From JAJFJD01 sp965228975 (GTDB lineage: Bacteria > Pseudomonadota > Alphaproteobacteria > UBA8366), in NCBI GenBank assembly GCA_965228975.1, contig OZ245851.1, positions 2,232,001-2,296,000 of the forward strand: DNA of 64,000 nt, in the 5' to 3' direction. A program made the position numbers and the translations under genes. Below, piece by piece: positions 24,748 to 33,063 of the stretch (within the stretch, counting starts at the first letter, position 1; each line of letters starts with the position of its first letter). Under the pieces are notes generated by a model, which saw only the letters and a program-made list of their open reading frames with translations, did not search any database and had not been told where the DNA came from.

Positions 24748-25260
24748 CTAAGCGGTTTCCGGGTTCGGTTCCGCGAGCAATCCTTTCTGCTCCATCATTG
24801 GATAGATGCCACCGGCTTCCATGACCTCCATGATCACCTCGGGAAACCGCTTTCCTTGTAGAACTTCGCCGGTGCGCTTGTTGCGGACCGTGAACTGGCC
24901 GAACTCGACCTCGATCTCGTCGCCTTCCTCGATAAGGTCGGAGATCCCCGGGCACTCCAGCGCGAACACCCCGTAATTCGCGCAATTTCGGAAGAACAGG
25001 CCATTGATGGATTCGGCAATGATGCAGGTAACGCCGAGTTCCTTGAGCGAGCGCGCGGCCGGCCGGCCCGAACCGGTCCCGAAATTATGCCCGCCGACGA
25101 TCACGTCGCCTTGCGAAACCTCCTCCGCCCAGCCGGGTCGGTTGGCCTGAAACGCGTATTTCGGTTGCTCGTCGAATGGCAACAGCATGACCGGGCCCGG
25201 AAGAATAAGATCGGTGTTGATATGGTCGCCGAACTTCCATGTCTTACCGTTGATGCGCAT
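24748..25260 (-). CDS. Aconitase-family hydratase small subunit (LeuD/DmdB-like)
   Basis: This is the swivel domain subunit (170 aa) of a two-part aconitase-family hydratase. It starts MRINGKTWKFGDHINTDLI, and GTGSGRPAARSLKELGV replaces the GSSREHA of true isopropylmalate isomerases while keeping the Ser and Arg positions. SINGLFFRNCANYGV is also family-typical. The large subunit gene lies 11 bp upstream, so both act as one enzyme. No leucine genes are nearby; instead an isocitrate-lyase-family gene is divergent, so a catabolic substrate such as a substituted maleate is more likely than isopropylmalate. Confidence 0.85.
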   Translation of the reverse strand: MRINGKTWKFGDHINTDLILPGPVMLLPFDEQPKYAFQANRPGWAEEVSQGDVIVGGHNFGTGSGRPAARSLKELGVTCIIAESINGLFFRNCANYGVFALECPGISDLIEEGDEIEVEFGQFTVRNKRTGEVLQGKRFPEVIMEVMEAGGIYPMMEQKGLLAEPNPETA

Positions 25261-25271
25261 ATCGGGCTCCC

Positions 25272-26525
25272 TTACATCAGTTCGCGTGGATCGGTCAGCG
25301 AACCGCGGATGGCGGTTGCGGCGACCGTCGCCGGGGACGCTAGAAAGATCTCGGCCTCGGGGCTGCCCATTCGGCCCTTGAAGTTCCGGGTCGACGCGGT
25401 GACGCATTTCTCGCCGGGCGCCAGTATGCCGTTGCTGTAGCCGCAGCAGGCCCCGCAGGTCGAATTCGTCACGATGGCGCCGGCTTCCATCAGCGTTTCG
25501 ACATAGCCGCGCCGGATAGCCTCCAAGTAGATCGCCTGCGAGCCGGGCGTCACGATGAAGCGCGTACCTGACGCGACCTTCTTACCCGCAACGACGCGGG
25601 CCGCGATTTCGAAATCGTCGAGCGTCCCGTTGGCGCAGGAACCGATAAAGGCCTGGTCGATATGCGCCTGATCCGCTTCCGAGACCGGGCGCGCGTTTTC
25701 CACGACCGTATCGGGATAGGCCACCAACGGTTCGATGGCACCGAGATCGATCCTGCGCTCCGCGGCGAATTCGGCACCGGGATCCGCGAATTGCGGTTCG
25801 AACTCAACGGTTGGGTTTCGCTCCCGGACATGCGCCTGGCAGATCTCGTCGGCCTCGAACACCGCGAATTCGGCGCTGATTTCGGCGCACATGGTGGCCA
25901 ATGTGCGACGGGCGTTCATGCTCATCTTGGTGACGCCATCCCCGACGAACTCGACGTTATGCATCGCGTGTTCGCCGTACTCGTTGGCGATCTGCAGGAT
26001 GATGTCCTTGCCGTTCAGAAGCGGTGCCAATTCGCCGGTCAACTCGTAGCGGATCGTTTCACACACCGGGAACCATGTCTGCCCCGTGGCACAGACATAG
26101 CTCATTTCCGGATGGCCGATACCGCGCGCAGCACAATTAAAGGCACCGGCGCTACAGGTGTGGGAATCGACGCAGGCGAGTAGCGTTCCCGGGATCGCAT
26201 ATCCGAAATCGGCGACGAGTTGGTGACAAATGCCCAGACCGTTATCCACATCGTGGAATTTCGTAATGCCGTGCTTTTCGGCGAAACGCCGGGCCGCCTT
26301 GTGCATGCTCGCGCGCATCGGGCTATCGGCGGGCGCGATATGGTCCAGCATGATGACGATTTTGTCGGGATCGAAGACCTCATTCGGTTCGCGCATACGG
26401 TTGTGCATGAAGTTCTGGTCGATCACCACTGCCGTTTCGACATTGACCGTGACCAGATCACCCGGCGCGACCGACTCCAATTTCGCCGCGCGTGCGAGGA
26501 TTTTTTCCACCATCGTCATGGCCAT
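25272..26525 (-). CDS. Aconitase-family hydratase large subunit (LeuC/DmdA-like)
   Basis: This is the catalytic iron-sulfur subunit (417 aa). The cluster ligands appear in FIGSCANGTLDDFE and NSTCGACCGYSNG, and the substrate arginines in STRNFKGRMGS. DVDNGLGICHQL and DSHTCSAGAFNC are further family segments. The length and motifs fit the homoaconitase/isopropylmalate/dimethylmaleate hydratase branch. The start is assigned at ATG 26525 because AAGGAA lies about 9 bases upstream; a GTG at 26531 and ATGs at 26519 and 26513 are alternatives. It is divergent from an isocitrate-lyase-family gene, with 114 bp between them. Confidence 0.88.
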   Translation of the reverse strand: MAMTMVEKILARAAKLESVAPGDLVTVNVETAVVIDQNFMHNRMREPNEVFDPDKIVIMLDHIAPADSPMRASMHKAARRFAEKHGITKFHDVDNGLGICHQLVADFGYAIPGTLLACVDSHTCSAGAFNCAARGIGHPEMSYVCATGQTWFPVCETIRYELTGELAPLLNGKDIILQIANEYGEHAMHNVEFVGDGVTKMSMNARRTLATMCAEISAEFAVFEADEICQAHVRERNPTVEFEPQFADPGAEFAAERRIDLGAIEPLVAYPDTVVENARPVSEADQAHIDQAFIGSCANGTLDDFEIAARVVAGKKVASGTRFIVTPGSQAIYLEAIRRGYVETLMEAGAIVTNSTCGACCGYSNGILAPGEKCVTASTRNFKGRMGSPEAEIFLASPATVAATAIRGSLTDPRELM

Positions 26526-26639
26526 AGGCACGTTCCTTCAACCAACCGCTCAGCGGCCAAACCGCCGAATTTCGACTTTCCCGCCTCGCGTGCGACCATA
26601 CGCAAGACGAAATGGGCATGGGAATACGAAAGGTCGCAT

Positions 26640-27506
26640 ATGATGAAGCATACGAAAAAACTCCGCAAACTGATCGAGGCGGACGACATTCTAATGTGTC
26701 CCGGAACCTATGATCCGCTTATGGCGAAGCTGATAAAGAAGATGGGTTTCGAGGCGATGTATATGACCGGTGCGGGCGTGTCGCATTCGACCCTGGCCAT
26801 GCCCGACCTCGGACTGACGACGATGACGGAGATGGTGCAGCGCGCCGGCCAACTCGCCGATGCATCCGGCCTGCCCCTGATCTGCGATGCCGATACGGGC
26901 TACGGCAATGCTCTGAATGTCGTGCGCACGGTGCGCGAATACGAGCGGGCGGGCGTCGCCGCCATCCATATCGAGGACCAGGAAATGCCGAAACGTTGCG
27001 GCCATTTCATGGGCAAATCCCTGATCGAAACGGACGAGATGGTGGGCAAACTCAAGGCGGCGCTCGACACCCGTCAGGATGAGGACTTCTTGATCATCGC
27101 CCGCACCGACGCGCGCACCGCCGTGGGATTCGACGAAGCCTTGGATCGCGCGCACGCCTATGCGGAAGCCGGCGCCGACGTGATCTTCTTCGAAAGCCCG
27201 CGGTCCGTGGAAGAATTGACCGCAGTGCCCAAAGCCATCGACAAACCGGTTCTCGCGAACATGGTGGAAACAGGGCTGACGCCTTTGCTGTCGGCCTCAG
27301 AACTGCAAGAGCTTGGCTATGGCGTCGTGATATTCGCCGGTGGGTTGGCGCGGTTCCTCGCCCGGCAGGCCGAAGGATTCTTGCAAAATCTCAAGGAAAC
27401 CGGCACGACCGCCGCCTACATGGACCGCATGAATAGCTTCCAGGAACATAACGAACTGTTGGAACTGCCGAAATTCGAGGCGTTGGCAAAAAAATACGGA
27501 TTGTAA
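26640..27506 (+). CDS. Isocitrate lyase/PEP mutase-family lyase (methylisocitrate or dimethylmalate lyase-like)
   Basis: This TIM-barrel enzyme (288 aa) belongs to the isocitrate lyase/PEP mutase superfamily. The metal and substrate site is in CDADTGYGNALNV, and the flexible loop EMPKRCGHFMGK contains the catalytic Cys that marks C-C lyases such as methylisocitrate lyase, dimethylmalate lyase and isocitrate lyase, as opposed to PEP mutase. Such lyases release pyruvate or glyoxylate plus a carboxylic acid. The neighbouring LeuCD-like hydratase suggests it cleaves the hydrated product. Start choice between the ATGs at 26640 and 26643 is uncertain; AAAGG precedes the former. Confidence 0.85.
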   Translation: MMKHTKKLRKLIEADDILMCPGTYDPLMAKLIKKMGFEAMYMTGAGVSHSTLAMPDLGLTTMTEMVQRAGQLADASGLPLICDADTGYGNALNVVRTVREYERAGVAAIHIEDQEMPKRCGHFMGKSLIETDEMVGKLKAALDTRQDEDFLIIARTDARTAVGFDEALDRAHAYAEAGADVIFFESPRSVEELTAVPKAIDKPVLANMVETGLTPLLSASELQELGYGVVIFAGGLARFLARQAEGFLQNLKETGTTAAYMDRMNSFQEHNELLELPKFEALAKKYGL

Positions 27507-27531
27507 TGGCAGACGAAACCGGCAGCTGCTG

Positions 27532-28443
27532 TCAGGCGGCCAGCGCCGGCAGCGATACCGACCGGCGGAATGCCGGGTCGAAGATCTTGGTGCCGAGCAC
27601 CTGGCAGCGCCGCATCAGCCGATGTTCGTCGGGACCGTAGTCGGCTATCCCGCGGTGCAGGGTGCCGAAGTTGTCCCAGACCACCACGTCGCCTTCGGTC
27701 CAGGTGAAGGTGTGACGGAACCGCTCCTGAAGCTGGAACTCGACCAGCCAGGCGATGGTTTCGTCGCTTTCCTGCTGCGACATCCCGACGATACGCTCCG
27801 CATAACCGGGATTCGCATACAGCACCTTCCGGCCCGTAATCGGATGGGTCAGGAATAGCGGGTGTTCGACCGGCGGGCGCTGACGGCGCTGTTCGTCGGT
27901 CATCGGCGCGCGGCCGCTCTTGCGCACCGTGCGCATGAATTCCCACATCTTCTCGAAGTTATGCACGACCACCGCGTCGACCAGCCGGCTCTTCATCTGC
28001 TCCGGCAGCGCATCGTAGGCCATATGCATGTTCGCGAATTCGGTGCCGCCCAGCGTCCTGCCGTCGCGGCGCGGTATTTGAAGGCAGTAGAGCACGTTCA
28101 CGAAGCCCATGACCTCTCGATAGGTCATATCCGTATGCCAGTCCTGCCCGGCATCCGGGAAACCGATATACTCGCCGTCCACCTTGATGTTCGACAGGAT
28201 GCCGACGCCGGGGCAATCCACATGCTTCGTGGGCTTGGCGACGCCCGCCTGAATGTCGCCGAACCGTTCGGAAAATTCTTTCAGTTCTACCGATTCGAGC
28301 TTCTGTCTCGGAAAGCGGAGATAGCCGTTCTCGCCCAATGCCGCCAACAATTCGCCAAAGGTCGCGTCCGTCATCGGCTGCGCCAAATCGAGACCATCCA
28401 CGGTCGCGCCCAGAATGTCGCCGCTCGGCGTAATCGTCAGCAT
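27532..28443 (-). CDS. TauD/TfdA-family 2-oxoglutarate-dependent dioxygenase
   Basis: This is an Fe(II)/2-oxoglutarate dioxygenase (303 aa). The metal-binding HxD is in DWHTDMTYREV, the distal His in NFGTLHRGIADY, and the 2-oxoglutarate-binding Arg in HRLMRRCQVLG. Characterised relatives hydroxylate taurine, 2,4-D, alkyl sulfates, carnitine precursors and other carboxylates. With xsc elsewhere in the window a sulfonate substrate is possible, but the immediate context is organic-acid catabolism, so the substrate is left open. It is convergent with the lyase gene, with 25 bp between the stop codons. Confidence 0.88.
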   Translation of the reverse strand: MLTITPSGDILGATVDGLDLAQPMTDATFGELLAALGENGYLRFPRQKLESVELKEFSERFGDIQAGVAKPTKHVDCPGVGILSNIKVDGEYIGFPDAGQDWHTDMTYREVMGFVNVLYCLQIPRRDGRTLGGTEFANMHMAYDALPEQMKSRLVDAVVVHNFEKMWEFMRTVRKSGRAPMTDEQRRQRPPVEHPLFLTHPITGRKVLYANPGYAERIVGMSQQESDETIAWLVEFQLQERFRHTFTWTEGDVVVWDNFGTLHRGIADYGPDEHRLMRRCQVLGTKIFDPAFRRSVSLPALAA

Positions 28444-28598
28444 GGGGAGTCCTCTTCCATTCGAATGGGCTTCAAGAGTACCGCGAAGCCACCAGAAGTG
28501 ACCGAATTATGCGGCGAAACAAGGGTTGCTGACAAACGCCGCTTGGACGATACCCAGCGGAAAGCCGCAACCGTGCCGTTGCGATGTCCGGCGGCGGG

Positions 28599-28958
28599 CT
28601 ATCTTGCGTTCTCAAGGCCCCATGCACGGAGGGCCTCGATCGCCGGGCGAAGGCTCTGGCCCTTTTCCGTAAGACTGTATTCCACCTTCGGCGGGACTTC
28701 CGCGAAGACCTTCCGCCGTAAGATGCCATCGGCCTCCAATTCGCGGAGTTGCTTAGTCAAACTGCGCTGCGTGACGTTCACGGCCCGCCGGGACAGTTCG
28801 TTGAATCGCAATGTCCCGTCCAGCAGGTGAAATATAATCAATCCCTTCCACTTACCGGCAATCTGTTCAAGCGCCGCTTCAACGGGGCAACCAACGCTGC
28901 AATCGTAACGCTTGAACCGCCGCGTCACCGTGTTTTCCGCCTGATCCGTAGTATCCAT
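28599..28958 (-). CDS. HxlR-family transcriptional regulator
   Basis: This winged-helix regulator (119 aa) has the HxlR domain. KWKGLIIFHLLDGTLRFNEL and VTQRSLTKQLRELEADGILRR (in part) form the winged helix. The N-terminal CSVGCP pair precedes the domain; a cysteine at this place acts as redox or aldehyde sensor in several HxlR proteins. The ATG at 28958 is used because the frame upstream of it is not family-like. It is divergent from a secreted DUF4437 protein gene, with 95 bp between starts, and probably regulates it or the neighbouring dioxygenase. Confidence 0.88.
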   Translation of the reverse strand: MDTTDQAENTVTRRFKRYDCSVGCPVEAALEQIAGKWKGLIIFHLLDGTLRFNELSRRAVNVTQRSLTKQLRELEADGILRRKVFAEVPPKVEYSLTEKGQSLRPAIEALRAWGLENAR

Positions 28959-29053
28959 AAGATGCCTATCGAACGAAATTGTGCCTACTTGCGAGGGTTT
29001 TCCTCCGATGTCATATGGCCATGCATCACCGGATTTCAAAGGAAAACCATGTC

Positions 29054-29902
29054 ATGGGTATGAAGTCGTTGCCATCGATCGCGCTTGCATTCTTCGTAAC
29101 CGCCTGGACTGGCGCGGCAGCCGAGGAAACGACAACGGTCGTCTTATCGTCCGATGTTGAGTGGGAGCAACTGAACCCTCTACGCGGCGACAAGAGTCCA
29201 AAGGCCGGCACCCTTTGGGGCGATCGCACCGGCCCGGGACCGGCAGGTTTTCTGCTGAAACCCGTGGATGGCTTCCGGTCGCCGCCGCATATCCATAACG
29301 TCGCCTACCGGGGCGTGGTGATCAGCGGCCTTCTTCACAACGATGACCCCGATGCCGAGGATATGTGGATGCCGGCGGGCTCATTTTGGACACAGCCTGC
29401 GGGCGAAGTACACATTACCGCCGCCAAGGGCAACAACAGTATCGCCTATATCGAGGTCGAGGATGGCTTTGGCGTCCTTCCCGCCGCAAAGGCCTTTGAC
29501 GATGGAGAAAGACCGGTCAACGTGGATAAGTCGAACATCGTCTGGCTTGATGCTTCGAACACCGCATGGATCGGCCGGTCCACCGCAACGGCCGGCGCCA
29601 ATGGGCCGAAGATAGCGTTCCTTTGGGGCAAACCGCAGGAACGGGAGCTAAACGGGACCTTGGTCAAGCTGCCGCCCGGCTTCGCCGGGAAAATCCGCAG
29701 CCATGGAACGGCCTTTAGAGCCGTGGTAATCCAGGGACGGCCAGTGTATCACGGGGGCGAAGTCAAGACTTTGGACCCCGGCAGCTATTTCAGCTCGAAA
29801 GGCAATTCGGAACATCAGGTCTCTTGCCAAGCCGGAGTGGACTGCATCATTTACGTACGCATGGTGGGAGAGTTCGACGTCACTTCGGCCCGGCTTAGAT
29901 AG
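29054..29902 (+). CDS. Secreted DUF4437/cupin-like protein
   Basis: The protein (282 aa) has a signal peptide (SLPSIALAFFVTAWTGAAA) followed by two cupin-like halves. The first contains PHIHNVAYRGVVISG and the second IRSHGTAFRAVVIQG, with similar His-x-x-x-x-x-x-Val spacing, typical of DUF4437 proteins with duplicated cupin folds. The role of this family is unknown; a metal-binding periplasmic enzyme or sensor is possible. ATG 29054 or 29060 may be the start. It is divergent from the HxlR regulator, which suggests regulated expression. Confidence 0.75.
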   Translation: MGMKSLPSIALAFFVTAWTGAAAEETTTVVLSSDVEWEQLNPLRGDKSPKAGTLWGDRTGPGPAGFLLKPVDGFRSPPHIHNVAYRGVVISGLLHNDDPDAEDMWMPAGSFWTQPAGEVHITAAKGNNSIAYIEVEDGFGVLPAAKAFDDGERPVNVDKSNIVWLDASNTAWIGRSTATAGANGPKIAFLWGKPQERELNGTLVKLPPGFAGKIRSHGTAFRAVVIQGRPVYHGGEVKTLDPGSYFSSKGNSEHQVSCQAGVDCIIYVRMVGEFDVTSARLR

Positions 29903-30164
29903 GAAACGCGCACAGGGTCATAATCTCAGAAATTCGATCTCGCCGTCTTTTCTGGAACGCCGGTCTAATCCGCGTGTTAATCATTCCCACGCCGCCATGC
30001 AATTGCAGGCAGCTGGTCATAGCCTGATTTGATTTCTATGCGTCTGTAATCCGACACCATCGCACGTTCGTCGGCTTGTACTTTTTCCAAACGGCCGATT
30101 TGTGCAAATTCCCACTATATGGGAGCTTGGAAACGGCAAATTTAGGACAAGGGCGAGATCAACC

Positions 30165-31364
30165 ATGCATCAGCTAAAGATCCCGGCTGTCTTCATGCGG
30201 GGCGGCACGTCAAACGCAATCGTCTTCAAAGAACACGACCTGCCGGAAGACAGGTCACTATGGCCGGAGATTTTTCTGGCCGCGCATGGCAGCCCCGACC
30301 CTTTCGGGCGGCAACTGAACGGCATGGGCGGCGGCATCTCTTCGCTGTCGAAGATCTGCGTAATCGGACCGCCGAGCCGGGACGACGCAGATGTCGATTA
30401 TACCTTTGCGCAAGTAGGCGTGCGGAACGACACGGTCAGCTTTCGCACCAACTGCGGCAACATGTCGTCGGCCATGGGACCCTTTGCCGTCGATGAAGGA
30501 TTCGTCCAGGTGGCTGGAAACAAGGCCAAGATCCGTATTCACAACACCAACACGAAAAAGATCATCGTCTCTCAGTTCGATATGGACAACGGCCTCGCCG
30601 GCGTCGATGGCGACTATGTCATGCCGGGTGTTGCCGACGCGGGCAACAAGATTCGCTTGGACTTTCTGGAACCGGGCGGTGCCGGCACGGGAAAACTGCT
30701 GCCGACCGGGAATCCAATCGACATCTTGGATATTCCGGGGCTGGGTCGCGTCGAAGCCTCGATCGTCGACGCCGCGAATCCAACCGTCTATGTCGACGCG
30801 TCGGCGATTGGTCTCGTCGGCACGGAATTACCCGCAGACATCGATGCGATGGCCGAGGTGATGGGCAAGCTCGAAGCGGTCCGCCGTCATAGCGGCGTTT
30901 TGGCGGGCCTCGCCGGATCGGTCGAAGAAATGGCAGGGAAGCCAACCGCGATATCGCCGGGATTCGTCGCCCCGGCGCAGGATTCGCCGACCCTTACGGG
31001 CACGGTAATACCGGAAGCCGACGGGGATTTCGTTTGCCGAATCGTCTCCTCGGGGAATGTCCACCGTGCATTGCCGGGAACACGTTCAATTTGCACCGCC
31101 GTGGCGTCGCGCATAGAGGGGACGGTCGTGCATCGCGTGGCGCGCCCGGTCGAAGACGCGGCCTCGGACGTCCGCATCATCCAGCCGTCCGGCGTGATGG
31201 TGCTTGCCGCGGATGTCATCGAAAAGGACGGCGAAATGTTCGCCCGATCGGCCACGATCTATCGAACGCAACGCCGCTTGTTCGAGGGATATGTCTGTGT
31301 GCCGGCGTCAAAAGTTCCGAATTACGCCGGCAATTTGAAGCAGCACGCATCAGCCGCCGAATAA
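30165..31364 (+). CDS. PrpF-family isomerase (methylitaconate/oxalomesaconate isomerase-like)
   Basis: The protein (399 aa) is of the PrpF family (diaminopimelate-epimerase fold), which shifts double bonds in unsaturated di- and tricarboxylates: 2-methylaconitate, 4-oxalomesaconate or 3-methylitaconate. FMRGGTSNAIVF near the start is the family signature with the SN substrate loop. GMGGGISSLSKICVIGPP and TNCGNMSSAMGPFAV carry the catalytic Lys and Cys regions. A 262-bp gap upstream contains a TGCAATTGCA palindrome at 29998-30007 but no promoter I can assign. It is 3.5 kb from the hydratase and lyase genes, and the three could act in sequence on one substrate. Confidence 0.88.
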   Translation: MHQLKIPAVFMRGGTSNAIVFKEHDLPEDRSLWPEIFLAAHGSPDPFGRQLNGMGGGISSLSKICVIGPPSRDDADVDYTFAQVGVRNDTVSFRTNCGNMSSAMGPFAVDEGFVQVAGNKAKIRIHNTNTKKIIVSQFDMDNGLAGVDGDYVMPGVADAGNKIRLDFLEPGGAGTGKLLPTGNPIDILDIPGLGRVEASIVDAANPTVYVDASAIGLVGTELPADIDAMAEVMGKLEAVRRHSGVLAGLAGSVEEMAGKPTAISPGFVAPAQDSPTLTGTVIPEADGDFVCRIVSSGNVHRALPGTRSICTAVASRIEGTVVHRVARPVEDAASDVRIIQPSGVMVLAADVIEKDGEMFARSATIYRTQRRLFEGYVCVPASKVPNYAGNLKQHASAAE

Positions 31365-31592
31365 CGTCGAGGCCGACCAACCTCTTGCAATTGGCTGAAT
31401 GCCGCATCGGCGGGGCGGCTATCCCTTCGGCCGGTGAAGCCATCACATGCAGCAGCCGGCCGGTCACGGCTTCGCCGAGCACGGTCAAGCAGCCGGATGA
31501 ATTTGCCACGGTCCGTTATCTCCATTCTAATGTGCCGCCGTGGCGGGAATGCCGACAAAGGACAACGAGGTTATGGAACTGAAGAGACGCCG

Positions 31593-32288
31593 ATGATCGA
31601 TAAGCGCTTCGATTCAATGGAAGCAGCGTTGGATGGCCTGGGCGACGGGGCATCGATTCTGGTGAGCGGTTTCGGAGGGGCCGGTGTGCCTTTCGCGCTC
31701 CTCCGTGCGCTGGAGGAAAACGGCGCACGCGACCTGACCCTGATCATCAACGGTATCCGCTACGTGGAAGGGTTTTGCCCGAAGATATTCGGGGAACGGC
31801 GGGTTTCGAAGGTGATCTGTTCCGCCGCCCGCAGCCGGGGGCCGGACACGTCCAACTACGAACGGCAATGGCTCGACGGCGAACTCGAAATCGAGATGGT
31901 GCCGCAGGGCACTTTCGCCGAGCGCATCCGCGCCGGCGGCGCCGGCATTCCGGCGTTCTACACCCCGACCGGCGTCGGCACCCAGCTCACCGAAGGCAAG
32001 GAGATCCGGGAATTCGACGGGAAAAATTTCGCCTTGGAAACCGCCATAAGGGCGGATTACGCCTTCATTCGCGCGGTGCGCGCCGACAAGTGGGGCAACG
32101 TGCGGTTCCGCGGTACACAAGGCAATTTCGCATTGCCGATGGCGATGGCGGCACGGACGACGATCGTCGAAACGGGCAGCGCCACCGACGATCCGATCGA
32201 GCCGGACAACGTTCATATTCCGGGCATTTTCGTCCATAGGGTGATCGAGCAGGAAGATGCCAGCCCCGAACATCCGGGAGAACTGTGA
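31593..32288 (+). CDS. CoA-transferase subunit A (3-oxoacid type)
   Basis: This is the alpha subunit (231 aa) of a type I CoA-transferase. SILVSGFGGAGVPFALL near residue 20 is the CoA-binding glycine motif (normally GGFGxxGxP). GAGIPAFYTPTGVGTQLTEGK and ADYAFIRAVRADKWGNVRF are family-typical. The start ATG at 31593 is supported by GAAGAGACG upstream. It overlaps the subunit B gene by 4 bp if that starts at GTG 32285. The pair moves CoA between an acyl-CoA and a free acid, fitting activation of an acid produced by the nearby lyase. Confidence 0.88.
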   Translation: MIDKRFDSMEAALDGLGDGASILVSGFGGAGVPFALLRALEENGARDLTLIINGIRYVEGFCPKIFGERRVSKVICSAARSRGPDTSNYERQWLDGELEIEMVPQGTFAERIRAGGAGIPAFYTPTGVGTQLTEGKEIREFDGKNFALETAIRADYAFIRAVRADKWGNVRFRGTQGNFALPMAMAARTTIVETGSATDDPIEPDNVHIPGIFVHRVIEQEDASPEHPGEL

Positions 32289-32971
32289 TCATGAACGCTT
32301 TGACACGGCATCAAATCGCCTGGCGCGCGGCTCAGGACCTGGTCGAAGGCAGCTATGTCAACCTCGGCCTCGGCATGCCCGTACTGGTGGCGAATTACAA
32401 ACCGGAAGACCGCGACCTGATGTTCCATTCCGAGAACGGCATCGTCGGGGTCGGCCCGCTGGCCGCCGAAGGGGAGAAGGATTCGGATTTCGTGGACGCC
32501 GGCAGCCAGTACATCACGCTGCGGCCAGGCGCATCGCTCTCGGATTCGACGATGGCGTTTGCCATGATCCGGGGCGGTCATGTCGACGTCACGCTGCTCG
32601 GCGGGTTCGAAGTATCGTCTAACGGGGACCTCGCGAACTGGGACGCCAAGATGACCCACAAGGGTCAACTTGTCGGCGGCGCCATGGATCTCGTCGCCGG
32701 CGCGAAAAGCGTCCGCGTCACCATGCAGCACACCACGAAAGAAGGTGCCCCACGCCTCGTCGAGACCTGCAGCTATCCGGTGACGGGTATCGGCGTCGTG
32801 GACCGCGTGTACACCGACCTTGCCGTGGTGGATATTGCGGCCGACGGATTCCTCGTGCGCGAAATGGTAGAGGGACTATCGCAAAAAGACCTACAGGACC
32901 GAAGTGGCGCACAGCTGAGTTTCGCGGACGATTGTGGTGTCCTGACTGCGCCGGAATTGCCCGCGCGCTAG
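32285..32971 (+). CDS. CoA-transferase subunit B (3-oxoacid type)
   Basis: This is the beta subunit (228 aa) of a type I CoA-transferase. The catalytic Glu is in MFHSENGIVGVGP (SENG motif), and GASLSDSTMAFAMIRGGHVDV and NWDAKMTHKGQLVGGAMDL follow as expected. It may begin with GTG at 32285, overlapping the subunit A stop (GTGA), or with ATG 32291. It forms a heteromer with the preceding gene product. Specificity among acetoacetate, 3-oxoadipate and others cannot be resolved. Confidence 0.9.
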   Translation: MIMNALTRHQIAWRAAQDLVEGSYVNLGLGMPVLVANYKPEDRDLMFHSENGIVGVGPLAAEGEKDSDFVDAGSQYITLRPGASLSDSTMAFAMIRGGHVDVTLLGGFEVSSNGDLANWDAKMTHKGQLVGGAMDLVAGAKSVRVTMQHTTKEGAPRLVETCSYPVTGIGVVDRVYTDLAVVDIAADGFLVREMVEGLSQKDLQDRSGAQLSFADDCGVLTAPELPAR

Positions 32972-33063
32972 GCGCGGTTCGGGAGAATTCGCGAAAATAC
33001 CGGGATGGCCATACCCCAGACCGACCGTATTGCGAATGTCGCCGCAGCAACACCGTTTAACCC

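Noticed and set aside
24748..26525. True leucine biosynthesis LeuC/LeuD
   Set aside because: No leuA, leuB or other leucine genes are near, the small-subunit motif differs from GSSREHA, and the neighbours are lyase and catabolic genes. Not fully excluded.
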